Shown here: positions 1 to 11,059 of the stretch, piece after piece | How positions within the stretch are numbered: the stretch's first letter is position 1 | Layout of the letters: every line of letters starts with the position of its first letter | Assembly: GCF_002099425.1 (NCBI RefSeq) | Contig: NW_018343979.1 | Location: 7,390,001 to 7,454,000, forward strand | Source: Phascolarctos cinereus | Lineage: Eukaryota; Chordata; Mammalia; Diprotodontia; Phascolarctidae | Direction: 5' to 3' | Length of the DNA: 64,000 nt | Made by a program: the position numbers and the translations under genes | The notes under the pieces: model-generated | Told to the model about the DNA's origin: nothing | Databases searched by the model: none | What the model saw: only the letters and a program-made list of their open reading frames with translations

Positions 1-62
1 AGGCAAGATTTGAACCCATGTGTTCTTGATGCTGAGCCCAACACTATCTTCTGTGGCAGACT
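1..62 (-). mobile_element. tRNA-SINE/MIR antisense fragment at window edge
   Basis: The opening bases read as the antisense of the SINE segment 'tRNA B-box region, gagtTcaaatcc' (GATTTGAACCCATGTG, then GAGCCCAACACTATCTTC). This is how marsupial tRNA-derived SINEs and MIRs look on the minus strand. The copy is cut by the window start, so its subfamily cannot be set. Confidence 0.5.
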
Positions 63-691
63 ATCCCTGCAAAAGCCATTTGAAAACAGAATAAAAAGAT
101 TGTTGATTAGTGGCATAAGGTCTGGCTTCTATGATCACATTCCTATTAGATACCTGATACTTGAAATGAGAAAGTTTGGAGATTTGGAAGTATCTCTAAT
201 AGGTCAAGGTCACCAATCCATGGGGCTTTGTTTATGGTTACTTGGCTAATAGCCCCAAATGAGAGTTTACTTCTCTTTAAAGTGTTACTATCCCAGCTTT
301 TGGCACTGGGTTTTATGGTGTGTTGTTTTCTTCACTTCCCCTGCTTTAGGGTTAGAGTTTTGATATACTTCCTCATATAATTCTCTATAAAAACCAGTTC
401 CAGGCTTCTTTGTGCTTACTTCCTTAAATCCCATGAAATTGTAACGATGTGTCCTTAGGATGCATGCCCCACCCTCCTTGTAGGAGTGATGTCAGCTTTG
501 CCTGCGTCAGGGTGAGAAGCCTAAATCCTGCTCCTCCCTGTTCCTGCTGTGCTGCCTTTCCTTGAGCTGCTGGTTGTTTCATCCGTGCTCAGTGCCTGGA
601 GGGTCAAGCAAGAGAGCATGCAGAACGCTCTCAGAGCCGCCTCAAACATGAGCGTCATCAACAGTGTTGGCATACCATACTAACAATTCTG
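63..691. other. Unassigned stretch, no gene seen
   Basis: No coding signal and no repeat I can name. A TATA-like string (CTCTATAAAAACC) lies near 386. A stretch near 243-276 (TAATAGCCCCAAATGAG...) recurs imperfectly at about 943-976, on the other side of the following SINE. An old LTR or other repeat is possible but not shown. Confidence 0.4.
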
Positions 692-935
692 TGGGCAGCT
701 GGGTAGTGCAGTAGATACGGTGCTGGCCTGGAGTCAGAAAGACATCTTCCTGAGTTCAAATCTGGTCTCAGGCTCTTACTAGCTGTGTGTCCCTGGGCAA
801 GTTACTTACCCTGATTACCTCGGTTTCCTCATCTGTAAAATGAGCTGAAGAAGGAAATGGTAAACCATTCCTTCATATTTGCCAAGAAAACCCCAATGGG
901 ATAATAAAGAGCTGTATATGAACAAACAACAACAG
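692..935 (+). mobile_element. MAR1-type (tRNA-RTE) SINE
   Basis: Begins GGGCAGCTGGGTAGTGCAG, with a tRNA-like head, then the CORE-like segment (CTAGCTGTGTGTCCCTGGGC, CATCTGTAAAATGAGCTGAA). The 3' part GGAAATGGTAAACCATTCC...GCCAAGAAAACCCC matches the RTE-derived tail of marsupial MAR1 SINEs. It ends in an AAC-rich tail. Possible decayed TSD: ACTAACAATTCT before and ACTAACAGTCCC after. Confidence 0.85.
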
Positions 936-1319
936 CAGAACTAACAGTCCCCCAAATGATGTTTACTTCTCTCCCTTTACCTTTGAATGCACCCTAGACT
1001 TTGCATGATTCTTTCCAATATTTCACCAATATTTGACCTAAGTGGATTTCAGGAGTTGTATCCTCTCAAGCTTGAAAGAAAAGAAAGGAGAATAAAGTCC
1101 CTGGACCCTAATGAGAAGGGAGGGCTAGGAGGATGGTTTCCAGTTATTTATTTTACTCAAACATTATTTTTAGGCTTAAAATTTTCTTCCTGAATTTTCT
1201 TTTTTCTTTTCCTTCAGTGGGTGTCCTCCCTATTACCTATATTTATTACTGATTGGGATGATGGAATGTAGATAATCATGCTTTTTTTCAAATTTAAGAT
1301 GACATGAAGCTGAGAGCAC
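936..1319. other. Unassigned stretch, no gene seen
   Basis: Contains the second half of the imperfect direct repeat described for 63-691, then A/G-rich and T-rich sequence. No named repeat recognised. Confidence 0.35.
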
Positions 1320-2112
1320 TCGCTAAATGTATTGGATAACAGAGTCAGAACCCCAAAAGGCCTCAACCAGTTAGAATGATGGGCCAAAATTAATAGGATG
1401 AAATTGAATAGATATAAATGTAAATTTGTATACTTGGTTCCAAAAAATAAACTTTATAAGTGCAGGGTGGGGGACACATGGATATATGTAAAAAATACAG
1501 AGCTTTTAATTGACTCCAATAACAGTATTAGTCAACTGTAATGTCATAGCCTCCCCCAAAGCTAATGCTGTTCTAGGTGATAATTCTACTATTTTCTACT
1601 CTAGACTATATCTGGAGTACTTTACTATGTGCTGACCAGTATATTTTAGGAAAGACACAGACTAACTGGAGTGTGTTCAGAAGGGAATGGACAGAATGGT
1701 GGGAGGACTGGAGATCATGCCAGACGAGGTTTAGCTGAAGGAACTATGGAAGCCTAGGGTGGAGTAGAGAAGTCTCCTAGGAGTTCTTAATAATCATCTT
1801 CAAGTATCTCTAGGGCTATAATGTGGAAGTTAGATTATATTTGTTTTGCTTGGCCCCAGAAGGCAGAAGCAGTGGTAGAAGATTCCAGTTTTATGTCAGG
1901 AAAAACTATTTAATTATCAGAACAAATCCCAGAGGAGTGAACTTCCTTGAAAGGTAGTGGGTTTCCCATCATTGGACCTCTTCAAGATTGGATGGAGACT
2001 GGATGAGCACTTATTGGGGATGTCATTGAGGGGATTCCTGTTCAGGTACAAGTTGAACAATGACCATGGCCTCTGCAGTGCCATCCTTCTCTGAGAATCT
2101 GTGATTTTTGTG
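1320..2112 (+). mobile_element. CR1/L3 LINE 3' region
   Basis: Reads along the plus strand as the 3' end of an old CR1-clade element (L3 type). Landmarks are GGATAACAGAGTCAGAACCC, CTTTATAAGTGCAGGGTGGG, ATCTGGAGTACTTTACTATG, TTTTAGGAAAGACACAGA, TGGACCTCTTCAAGATTGGA and a final CTCTGAGAATCTGTGATTTT. The last phrase corresponds to the CR1 terminus (CTGAGATTCTGTGATTC). The copy is heavily diverged, non-coding and without a TSD, as expected for CR1. Confidence 0.8.
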
Positions 2113-2269
2113 TTATTACCCAGTGTGTTTTTATATCCTTACTCAGATCATTTGTCTCTTCTTGTGTTTTTCTGTTTTCTAGCCTTCTTTTCTTTAATTT
2201 ATGAGCCATTATTTCTTTTATAGGCTATGATTGGTATAATTGGAGGGAGTACCCACGCTGATGAAATCT

Positions 2270-2425
2270 AAGATGAAATGAAGCATCACTTTTGACTCTT
2301 ACTGCCTGAGTTGCTTTAAGCACATCCCTTAACCTTCCTGGGCCTCTGTTTCCTTATCTGTAAAATAGGAGTTGAGAATAGACAGCCTATGAGGTTTTTT
2401 GCAGTTCTAGATTTATGATCCCATT
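2270..2425 (+). mobile_element. MIR-type CORE-SINE
   Basis: Contains the MIR core phrases CCTTAACCTTCCTGGGCCTC, TTCCTTATCTGTAAAATAGG and a 3' end TTGCAGTTCTAGATTTATGA. Old and diverged; the 5' tRNA head is weak. Confidence 0.7.
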
Positions 2426-3860
2426 CTCTATTCTATACTGAGTTCTTACTTCCAATCACTGCAAATCAGACAATCAGTAACAGGTGGGTCATATGGGAAA
2501 ATGAAAAAAAAAGGGCTCCTCTCCTTTCTCCATAGTCCATAAGTCTGAGGTTGTGAATAATGAGGATTAGTGTAGGGAACATCCATTGTTGGGCTCTCAT
2601 TAATTTCCAACATTCTCTAAATCTAATTTGTCCTGTGGTATTGTAGCTTAGAGATTGGGGGTGAGGAATGTCTTTGGGATCAGTTCTGTGATGTGGAAAA
2701 GAGATCTGGTGTGCCAAAATAATTACAAATTTAGTCATGTGTAAGTTAAGGGAAAGTAAGTTAGAGAATATAAATTACAAGTAGAGACAACTCACTCTGG
2801 AAATGCTCACAATGTAAATTACTTCAGGAACAATTTTTTTACTAGCCTAAAACACTTTGTTTTCAGAGGAACATGTAATTAATACATACATAAATGTTTG
2901 CAGTATTTAATACAAAATGTAAGCCTCTACATGGAAGAAACCAAGTCTGTACTTCCTGTGAGCTACTTGTGTACCCCACAAATTCATTTTGACTTGGCAA
3001 ATATTTTGTAGTTGTTTGTGGCCCATATAAACTCTTAGAATCCTTATCCCCACTCATATTCTCATGGATGACTCAAGGGTCTAGAAATAAGGTTACGCTT
3101 ACCTTTCAGAGTTCTAGGGGTACCTCTGATGAACCCTGCTTCCTAAATTTAATTCTGAGATGATTCATGAATGCCACTGTCTCAAGCCTTCATCAGTGTG
3201 CTTACCTCCAAGATTATAAATTCAGAATAAATTTAATTAGCCATCCTTAAATAGTTTTTACTTCAGCTTTTATTAAGGCAGTACAGTAAGAAAATTGGTT
3301 ACAAAATATCCTCCTAAAATTCTATGACACATTATATGCAGGAGAAAGTTAGACTCAAGCTTAGAAGGCACATGTGGCAGAGGGTAACCAACACTCTTGG
3401 TTGTTGGGAGTTCTTTTTCTCCATTTGGGGGGTGTTCAAGATGTTTCCCTTGGATATTCTGTAATTTCTTTGCTGGGCTTCTTGTGAATCATGAATCTGC
3501 ATCTAGTTTTGTCCAACACTGATACCACCATAAGCTGACCCAAGGATGCCTTAGGGAAGTCAATGGGAGGATGGGGAATCCAACACTCTATGGATTCTTT
3601 GAAACTCAGAAAAAGTCCTTCTCCAGCCCAGAGCTGGTAGGAAGACCCCAGGCAGAAGTTAAATACTCTCCTCCCCTAGGTGGTTCCTTCTCAGGGGATT
3701 TATTGGAAGGCCATACTCCCTCCAGTTTCTGCAATAACTCTAGTTTTGTTTCTAACTAGTTTTATAATTTATAGATGACTTCTAGGGGGTGACCAGTTCT
3801 CCTCAGACACAACTGAATACAATTCTTATACAAAGTCTATCCAGTTTGCAGGAGTTTTCC
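2426..3860. other. Unassigned stretch, no gene seen
   Basis: About 1.4 kb with no recognised repeat, RNA gene or exon. The open frames here (for example minus strand 2466-2738 and plus strand 3571-3759) lack family resemblance and fit chance in AT-rich DNA. Confidence 0.4.
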
Positions 3861-3904
3861 CACTTATTTTAAAGCATATGATAGATTGAGCATCTTATCA
3901 CTTG

Positions 3905-4310
3905 ATTTACTCAGCCATCCCACACTTACATACTTATGTGCTCTCCTCATTGAAGGAAAGTTCCTTTAGGACAGGGACTGATTTGATTTGGTTTTTGTAT
4001 CCTCTCTGCTTAGCATAGTTACTGGGATATTGTTGTTATTTAGACATTCAATTATGTCTGGTTTTTCATGACCCTGTATAGGATTTTCTTGGCAAAGATA
4101 CTTGAGTGGTTTGCCATTTTCTTCTCCAGCAGATTAAGGCAAACAGAGATTGAATGACTTGCCCAGGGTCACATAACTAGTAAATGTCTGGGGTCAGATT
4201 TGAATTCAGGTCTCCCTGACTCCAGGCCCAGTGCTGTATCCATTGAATCATCTAGCTGACTCTTACTGGGATATGGTAGATACTTAAATACTCTTGAGTG
4301 ATTGATTCCT
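3905..4310 (+). mobile_element. L2 3' end, split by a SINE
   Basis: The L2 tail reads AGGACAGGGACTGATTTGAT, TTTTTGTATCCTCTCTGC, TTAGCATAGTTACTGGGATAT, breaks, then resumes at 4275 as GGTAGATACTTAAATACTC...TGATTGATT. This is the 'gcttagcacagtgcctggcacatagtaggcacttaataaatg' ending of L2. The interruption is the MAR1 SINE at 4031-4262. Confidence 0.8.
4031..4262 (-). mobile_element. MAR1-type SINE with perfect 12-bp TSD
   Basis: Minus-strand MAR1: starts with the RTE-like end (TTGTTGTTATTTAGACATTC, CATGACCCTGTATAGGATTT, GAGTGGTTTGCCATTTTCTT) and ends with the tRNA-like head (CAGGCCCAGTGCTGTATCCA). It is bracketed by TTACTGGGATAT at 4019-4030 and 4263-4274, an exact target-site duplication in the L2 host. 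Confidence 0.92.
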
Positions 4311-4460
4311 CTATTATAGTTCCCAGTGTTTGATGGAGAATATTTAATAGTGAAAAAGAATAGAGTTTTCATGATGTGAAAAAGATTACTTGGCCAACTG
4401 ATATCTTATTTCACTTATTTCATGTTTTTAGTTTTGCAAATTTACTTAAACCTTTAACAT

Positions 4461-4535
4461 GGCTACGATTTAGTGGCATAATGGATAGAATTCTGGACTT
4501 GGAGTCAAGAAGACCCGAGTTCTAATCTTGCTGCC
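4461..4535 (+). mobile_element. tRNA-SINE head fragment
   Basis: GTGGCATAATGGATAGAATT and GAGTCAAGAAGACCCGAGTT match the tRNA-derived head of the marsupial SINEs. The rest of the element is not recognisable. Confidence 0.6.
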
Positions 4536-4676
4536 AAAGGGTGCCATGACACAAAATGGGTTCAGAATCCCTGTATTAGAAAGACCTGCCCTGTAAGCTG
4601 CAGTTATTGTAGTTATTTTTACAAGTTACAATTGTAGTGGGCATGTTGCTATCAGGTGGTGACTTACATTCCCAAG

Positions 4677-4885
4677 TAACTAGGTGGCCCAGTGGATAGA
4701 GCATTGGGCTTGGAATCAGGAGGACCTGAGTTTAAATCAAGCCTTAGACACTTAGTAGCTGAGTGACCTTGTGCAAGTCACTTGACCTTTGTCAGCCTCA
4801 GTTTTCTTAACTGTAAAGTGGGGTTTCTGTGAGGCTAAATTGAGATAATACTTGTAAAGTAAGTTTTGTGTAAATGCTAGCTATG
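4677..4885 (+). mobile_element. THER1/MIR-type CORE-SINE
   Basis: A tRNA-like head (CTAGGTGGCCCAGTGGATAG) joins a MIR core (GTAGCTGAGTGACCTTGTGC, GCCTCAGTTTTCTTAACTGT) and a MIR-type 3' end (GAGATAATACTTGTAAAGTA...GTAAATGCTAGCTATGG). Confidence 0.8.
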
Positions 4886-5220
4886 GTTACCAGGGCATCG
4901 TGTATGCATCAGTGTTGGGTAAAAGCTGCTACACTCAAATAGAGATAAAAATACACTTAGTATCAGGTTTTGCAAATCTTCATTAATAGATATTTATCCT
5001 GAGAAAAGATTTCTAGCAATAGTTCTAAGGTTTATATAAAGAAATCTTAATTAACAGAAACTCATCGGATGTCAGATATCAAGGAGCCCTTATTACCTGT
5101 GCCCTAAAAGAATAAGAGCTAATCTGAACCTTAGGCATAGATCATGACAGGTCAATTTCCCAGATTATGTCCCAGGTACGTTCTGGGACTTTTGGGCAGC
5201 TTGATGTGACTTGCTAATTA
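4886..5220. other. Unassigned stretch, no gene seen
   Basis: No gene, RNA or nameable repeat recognised. Confidence 0.35.
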
Positions 5221-5500
5221 TTGTGGCGTAACGTGAATAATGCTTGACTTTTAGTCAGAGAGATCTGAGTTTGAATCTTACTCTGACATGCAAGTTAAGT
5301 GACCATGAGAATTATTAATGTTTCTGAGCCTCATTTTCTTCAGTTGCTGGGTCAGAGAACCTGGGTCCAAATGCTGGCTCTTCCACTTAGCCCCTATGTG
5401 ACTGTGGGTAACCTCTTTGGTCTTCAGCTTCCCCTGTAGAATGAGGGGGTTAAGCCAGATGACCTTTTACAATACTTCTAGCTAGAAATCTGTGATTCAA
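5221..5500 (+). mobile_element. Two adjacent MIR-type fragments
   Basis: The first (5221-5345) has GTCAGAGAGATCTGAGTTTG and AGCCTCATTTTCTTCAG. The second (5346-5500) has CTTCCACTTAGCCCCTATGT, TAAGCCAGATGACCTTTTAC and a terminal AAATCTGTGATTC. Both are old and partial. Confidence 0.65.
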
Positions 5501-5504
5501 ATAA

Positions 5505-5690
5505 ATTTAACAAGTTTTTTATTGAGCACCTATTATGTTTCAAGCATTCTGTCAAGTATTAGGCAATCAAAGACAAAAATGAAACAGTTCTTGCCCTCAA
5601 CGAGCTTACATTCTCCTGAAGAAAACCACCAGTACACGATAAATATATTCAACGTATATTCAGAGTGAATGCAAAGGTTTTTTTTTTTGT
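5505..5690 (-). mobile_element. L2 3' end fragment
   Basis: Minus-strand L2: TTTTTATTGAGCACCTATTA, CAGTTCTTGCCCTCAACGAG, CTTACATTCTCC. These antisense phrases correspond to the last part of the L2 coding region and its 3' end. Confidence 0.75.
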
Positions 5691-5794
5691 TTTATTTTGT
5701 TTTTTGCCATTTGGGGGTTGGGAAAGGGAAAGCCCTAACAATTTGGGAGATCAGGAAAGTCTATATGATCCCTATGAAAACGGGCTTAAGAAGA

Positions 5795-5885
5795 TCCCTG
5801 AGACTTACCTCACTGAGTTGTTGTAAGGATCAAATGAGAAGAGACATATAAAATGCTTTTGAAACTTTAAAATGTTACATCATTG
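5795..5885 (+). mobile_element. MIR-type 3' tail
   Basis: TTACCTCACTGAGTTGTTGT, AAGGATCAAATGAGAAGA and AAAATGTTACATCATTG are the MIR/THER1 3' end without its head. Confidence 0.6.
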
Positions 5886-6087
5886 TCCGAGATTATTATT
5901 AACATGGCCATGGGCACACAAACCAGCCTTGGGCACATAAGCCATCTCCAGGGATACAAACAATATCCATCCTCCTAATTGTCCTCCTAGAATGCAGAAA
6001 CATCATCAGGGCATGCTCATACCAAGTGTGCATGCACACACATGTCCACATATGTATGTACAGAAAAGGGAAAGGGCTCAAGGACCA

Positions 6088-6328
6088 AGAATAATCATAA
6101 TAATAGATAGCATTTATATAGCTTTTTAAGGTTTTCAGAGTTCTTTATAAATATTGTTTTCTTTTATCCTCACAACAACCTATTATTATCCTCATCTTAC
6201 AGATGAGGAAATTGAGGCAGACAGAAATTAAGTGACTTTCTCAGGGTCACACAGCTAGTAAGTGTCTGAGGTCAGATTTGAATTTAGGAGTTTCTGACTC
6301 CAGGTCCAGCACTCTATCCAGATAGCAG
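6088..6328 (-). mobile_element. THER1/MIR-type CORE-SINE
   Basis: Almost full-length minus-strand copy: AATAATAGATAGCATTTATA at its 3' end, ACAGATGAGGAAATTGAGGC and GGGTCACACAGCTAGTAAGT in the core, CCAGGTCCAGCACTCTATCC in the tRNA-like head. Confidence 0.85.
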
Positions 6329-6339
6329 TGAGAATCATG

Positions 6340-6465
6340 AAGGTCATATTAGTTCATTAGATTGTGAGGGCAGGGACTGTCTTTTGACTCTTTGTTTCTC
6401 TAAGGCTCAGCATTAGCACCTGATACATAGTAGGTACTTAAGAAATGTTTGTTGACTGACTGCAG
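6340..6465 (+). mobile_element. L2 3' end
   Basis: GATTGTGAGGGCAGGGACTG, ACATAGTAGGTACTTAAGAA and TGTTTGTTGACTGACTG form the typical L2 3' terminus. Confidence 0.8.
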
Positions 6466-6509
6466 CTAGAGTCCTTCTCTCTCTTTTCTCTTTTAGAATA
6501 GTAAGTTAG

Positions 6510-7144
6510 GTACACACACAATTGGGTATGAAAACCTATAGGTCTTACCCTATAGGAAAATAGGGGGAGAAGGGGACAAGAGAGCAGGGGGAATGATAGA
6601 GAGGAAGGCAGATTGGAAAAGGGGGGTAATCAGAAGCAAACACTTATGAGGAGGGACAGGGTCAAAAGAAAGAATAGAATAAATGGGTGGTGGCGGGATA
6701 GGATTAAGGGAAATAGAGTTAGTTTTTCACAGCATGATTACTATGGAAGTGCTTTGCATAACTGCACGTGAATAACCTATATTGAGTTGCTTGCCTCAAT
6801 GAGGGTGGGTGGGGAGGGAGGAAGGGAGAAAATTTGGAACCCAAAGTTTTAAAAACACATGTTTAAAAAAAATGTTTTCACATGCAACTGGGAAATAAGA
6901 AATACAGGAAATGGGGTACAGAAATCTATCCTGCCCTACAGGAAAATAGAAGGGGAAGGGATAAGAGAAGGGGGGAGAGATAGAAGGGAGGGCAGACTAG
7001 GCGAAGGGATATTCAGAATGTATGCCATCTTGGGGTGGGGGGAGGGGTGAGATGGAGTGAAAATTTGGAACTCAAAATCTTGTGGAAGTAAATGTTGAAA
7101 ACTAAAAATAAATAAATTTGAAAAATAAAAAATATATTAAAAAA
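6510..7144 (+). mobile_element. L1-like 3' end, two-unit, with 16-bp TSD
   Basis: A 635-bp unit bracketed by the exact direct repeat TAGAATAGTAAGTTAG (6494-6509 and 7145-7160) and ending in an A-rich tail. It holds two diverged versions of one module. The first runs about 6510-6880 (CCCTATAGGAAAATAGGGGG ... GAAAATTTGGAACCCAAAG). The second runs about 6881-7144 (CCCTACAGGAAAATAGAAGG ... GAAAATTTGGAACTCAAAAT). The G-rich run before GGAACTCAAAATCTTGTGG resembles marsupial L1 3' ends. The perfect TSD shows that both modules arrived in one retrotransposition event. The family assignment is an inference. Confidence 0.7.
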
Positions 7145-7160
7145 TAGAATAGTAAGTTAG

Positions 7161-7688
7161 TCTAAGGATCAATGCTAGGAATGTTCATTGCCCCCACGTG
7201 CTTGATATCCTGACACATAGCCACTACCATTGTAATCGAAGCACTGGTCAAGTCCTTCCCCGTCCTTGCAGGTGTATCTACACCCTCCCGCCCAACCGAA
7301 ACCCGTGGCTTCTGTGAAAAGTGCTCCTCTGCTTGGTTGTAGTTTCAGTAGGGAGGAGAGATTTTCTAGTGAATCCTTTTTGGATTTAAAACTGATTAAT
7401 GGAGAGGAAAACAAACGAGACTCAAATAAAACAAGTAAGAGCTCATGTTATTTTTCTTTGTGATTGCCCCATGAGAATGATCACAGCATAGATGTGGATT
7501 TTGGCCCATAAAGTCCCTGAGCTGCATGTTGAAAATATGTTTGTGGTATCCATGTGGATTATTTATTATTATATCAGCAGTTTGATCAATGCAATATTTA
7601 ATGTTCCATTCAATCCCACAAGGGTATCATTATATCCCTCTGGTTTTAGTTCCTTATTTTTACTGCGTCTTGTTAAGCAGTCCTCCCC
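7161..7688. other. Unassigned stretch, no gene seen
   Basis: No gene or nameable repeat. Overlapping short frames on both strands at 7175-7463 have no family resemblance. Confidence 0.35.
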
Positions 7689-7890
7689 AGGATCATAGAT
7701 CTAGAGATGGAAGGGACCTCTGAGACCACCTAGACCAGCCCCTTCATTTTATAGATGAGAAAACTGAGGGCTAGTGAGGTTCCCATGATTTGGTTAAAGT
7801 CACACAGGCAGGGAAGTGGCAGAGCAGCTGAATGTGAACCTTCTTTGACTTGAGATCCAGCTTTCTCTCCACTGACTACTCTGACTCTTA
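7689..7890 (+). mobile_element. MIR/L3-related ancient repeat
   Basis: GGATCATAGATCTAGAGATG, GAAGGGACCTCTGAGACCAC, TTTTATAGATGAGAAAACTG and GTCACACAGGCAGGGAAGTG follow the ancient repeat 'atcatagatttagagctggaagggacc ... acacagctagtaagtggcagagc'. Its exact subfamily is not resolved. Confidence 0.65.
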
Positions 7891-10794
7891 GTCTTCCTCA
7901 CCCTTTGGCAAAGGTAGTCAGGTGTTACAGGACAGGATCATTTGGGTTAGGAGGGGTGTAATCAGGATGCCATGTCACTTATGATCTTGACTCTCCCCTT
8001 ATTGTCATCAAGCTTCCCCAGGTGGTTGGGCAAACTCAATAAAGCTTTCCAACTGCCCTCAGCTCACTTAAGGTGAAAGCCCGAAAAAGTCAGCAGGAAA
8101 AAGAAGACTTCCCCTTCTTTCTCTCTGCCTCCTTTTCTGCTCCCAAGCCATAAAGACTTATAACAGTCTAACAAAAGGGCCTCTCATAACAAGTACGCCC
8201 TTTCTCATCAGGTGAGAAGAAATAATAAGAGCTCTTTTATCAGTCAACTTGATCTGGAGAGAGGAAGAATAAAAGCAGCCTTTGAAACAACTTAATAAGG
8301 AAAGATGGATTTGGTGGGAACATTTTAAACATAGCTTACATTCTATTCTTAACCTTTCAGGACACAATCTTTGCCCTTCTGTCATTTACTGCCAGCTTTT
8401 CATTGAAGGGCCTGACTGGTTGTGAGTAAGTACTATAATCTTCCATGAACATGCTAGAGACTAAGTTGATGCCTAATTCTAGGGTGATGCTCCTTAGCTG
8501 GTTGGGGCTGAGTTTCAGGAAAGTAGGAACGCTTAGTAGAAGAGAGATCTTGAAAAAATGTACTTTTTATACAAGAGATTCCCCTCCCCCAAAATGCCAC
8601 CACTACAATAAACAGGAACTCTGGATCTGTGTATAATTGTGAGTTATTATTCAGAAATCTTTCTTGCTTTGAGATCATAGTGATTTGTTGGCTTCTTAAA
8701 CATTGAGAGACAGTTTGGTTTTCTTTTCTTTCCTCCTCTCTCGTGTCTTCATGTTTGTTAGAGTTCAGGTAAATCTCCTTATAATTCCCTACCTGAATCT
8801 GATGCTAATCCCAGAAAGATAAAGGCTGAATTCTTTCTGTCTACCAAGTTTATTCTTTCTTTCCTTAAGCGAAGGCTGCAAATCCCAAAGCAAAGCATGA
8901 ATAAACACAAACTAGGAGGGATTAGATGGTACTATTTAGTTAATCACAGTTTACATAACCCCCCTCTTGCTTTGCCTGAAAGGCTTCCATAGCAATTCAG
9001 CAAATGTAATTTGGAAATGAAATGGGAGGATTTTCTCCACTGTGGACAGGGAACAGGTGAGAAATAGCCACTCGCCTTCACAAACCTTCTCTCCTTGCGT
9101 GCTATGGGATTAATGTCTAGTGTGATGAGATCTCCAGATTTAACACTTCTGATTATTGTCATGAGAAATAGGAGAATTATAGTGTTTTCTCTTCAATTCT
9201 TGGCCAGTACAGACCCAAGAATCTTGACATGTGTAATTAAAACTACCAAGAAAGGAGTCGCCTCCCTCAGTAATTTACAAGTTTATGTTCTCAGATCCAG
9301 TGGGCAAATAAAATGATGCTCTTAGAATGGAGACCAAATTACAGTCATCTCTAATGAGAAACAAATAACACCCTTCTCTTCAAAAGCCCACGGAGTTTTT
9401 ATTGACCTCTGTGAGGTGTTTTGTGTGCTGACTGGGATGAATATGGGGTGGAGAGATTCCTGTAACTGAAGTGGGCATAAAACTAAGAGAGGACTTAACG
9501 AGGGAGTGCTTCCAAGATGTTTTAACAATTATGTGATGTAATGAGCACCTGTTTTATAGTAGAGCCACCATGGAAGAAATGTTCATGCCTATATGTGAGG
9601 CAGTGGTCATTCTACTTCAGTTCTGACTTGAGAGAATAGCAGTTTTAAGAGTTTTCTTGCAATTCACTGGCCTGCAGATATGCAGGCTAACTTCTGCAGG
9701 TTTACATTTTGTTCCATAGTGACTCCCCACATGGAGATTTCATTTGCTTTGGTCAAAGATCAAATCATACCCAAATGTGCACATGGTTGGTTCTCCCAAA
9801 CTAGAACAATTTGATAGGGCTTTCAGAGTCCAAGTATGTTGGACTCTCCTGCTCTCTTGCTGTCAGTCTCTACAGCTAGTGTTATAGTTCACAGAGCTTA
9901 GTTTGCCATGGAACAGAACTTAACTGCAGTGAAAACAGTGACTGTCATGGGTGAATGCTATTATGGGAAGCTAATCTGCAGTAGACTAAAAAGAAATTAG
10001 ATCTCGGGTTGGGGAGAGGAGAAAGAAAACCAGAATGTATGGCCAAGAAGCTTAACACCGTATTTCTCAATTTCGAATTTACCTTCTCACTGTAGTATAC
10101 CTGTCTATCTATAGGAAAGCCCGGCTGGAAGATTTCTTTGGAGGCAAAAACTGGAATGAAAAAATGCTACATTTTAGCATTTGAGGTTTACTGCCCAGTC
10201 ATGCATGAAGTGCTAAGTGAAACACATTGGTAATGATAGGTTTAAGGTTTTAGACTTCCATCCTGGAGAAATAAACTTACAAACAAGAGCTGACTATTAG
10301 TCTTGCCTTTTTTTTTTTTAAACAAAAAGATTAATCTGATTTTCTCAACTAGTTCTGGCTCATTCTAGTTAGCAACAGATTCAGGATAATGACAACTCAT
10401 GTTTTGCTTAAAGGAAGAAATAGGAGGTTCATAGAGACTGAATTAAAATCTTGCCTCATTAATTGTTAGTTTGGATTAAAATGAAAACCCACTAAAATCC
10501 TAAAGCAGGTCTCTTGTCCTCATCATATTCCATGAGAAATATTGGCTTCAGTAATTGCTGATACATTGGTCCAGGCTCCATCTTGTAGCAGCTACTTCAG
10601 ACCACACAAATTGATGTTCTTTTGTGGTGTGGCTACAACCAAAGCCACCCCAAGAACTCTAGGGGGCTTTTGTGGGTAGCCCAGATGTATTTAATGGCTA
10701 ATACATCAAGGAGCTGATTGAAGAAATAAAAAAAAATAACTATGATACAAGCTAAAATACATGAAGGATAAAGTCTCAAAGGAGATGATGAACA
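7891..10794. other. 2.9-kb unassigned, repeat-poor stretch
   Basis: No exon, RNA gene or clear repeat over nearly 3 kb, apart from a T11 run at about 10309-10319. Part of it (8760-9540) has the even composition of unique DNA with homeodomain-like TAATTA/ATTAA strings, and might hold conserved non-coding sequence. Nothing stronger can be said from sequence alone. Confidence 0.4.
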
Positions 10795-11045
10795 TAAAAT
10801 GGCTTGCAAACCTTAAAGCACTGTATGTGTCCTTTATGCCAGAGGAATAATTTCCTAATGGGTAGGGAACTTCAGAGTCAGAACAACCTGGGGCGAAGTA
10901 CCTGTACTTTGTGAATATGGACCTTGGTAGGTCATTTAACAGCTCAGTATCCCAAGCATCTCACTAAGACTATGAACTGCAGAGCACTTACTGGTCTGTA
11001 TTGGTAGAGAACGTCTCCTCCACTAGTGAAATCATAGGCTCAGTA
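10795..11045 (+). mobile_element. MIR tail plus marsupial SINE with GCAGAG...GGTAGAG tail
   Basis: 10795-10850 is a MIR-type tail (GGCTTGCAAACCTTAAAGCA). From 10855 a separate marsupial SINE reads CTAAGACTATGAACTGCAGA, GTCTGTATTGGTAGAGAACG, CACTAGTGAAATCATAGG. Its 3' part is a known marsupial tail (ctaagactataagttgcagag ... cattggtagagggagtttcctc). The name of this subfamily is not certain. Confidence 0.6.
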
Positions 11046-11059
11046 AAATATCTAGCTGT

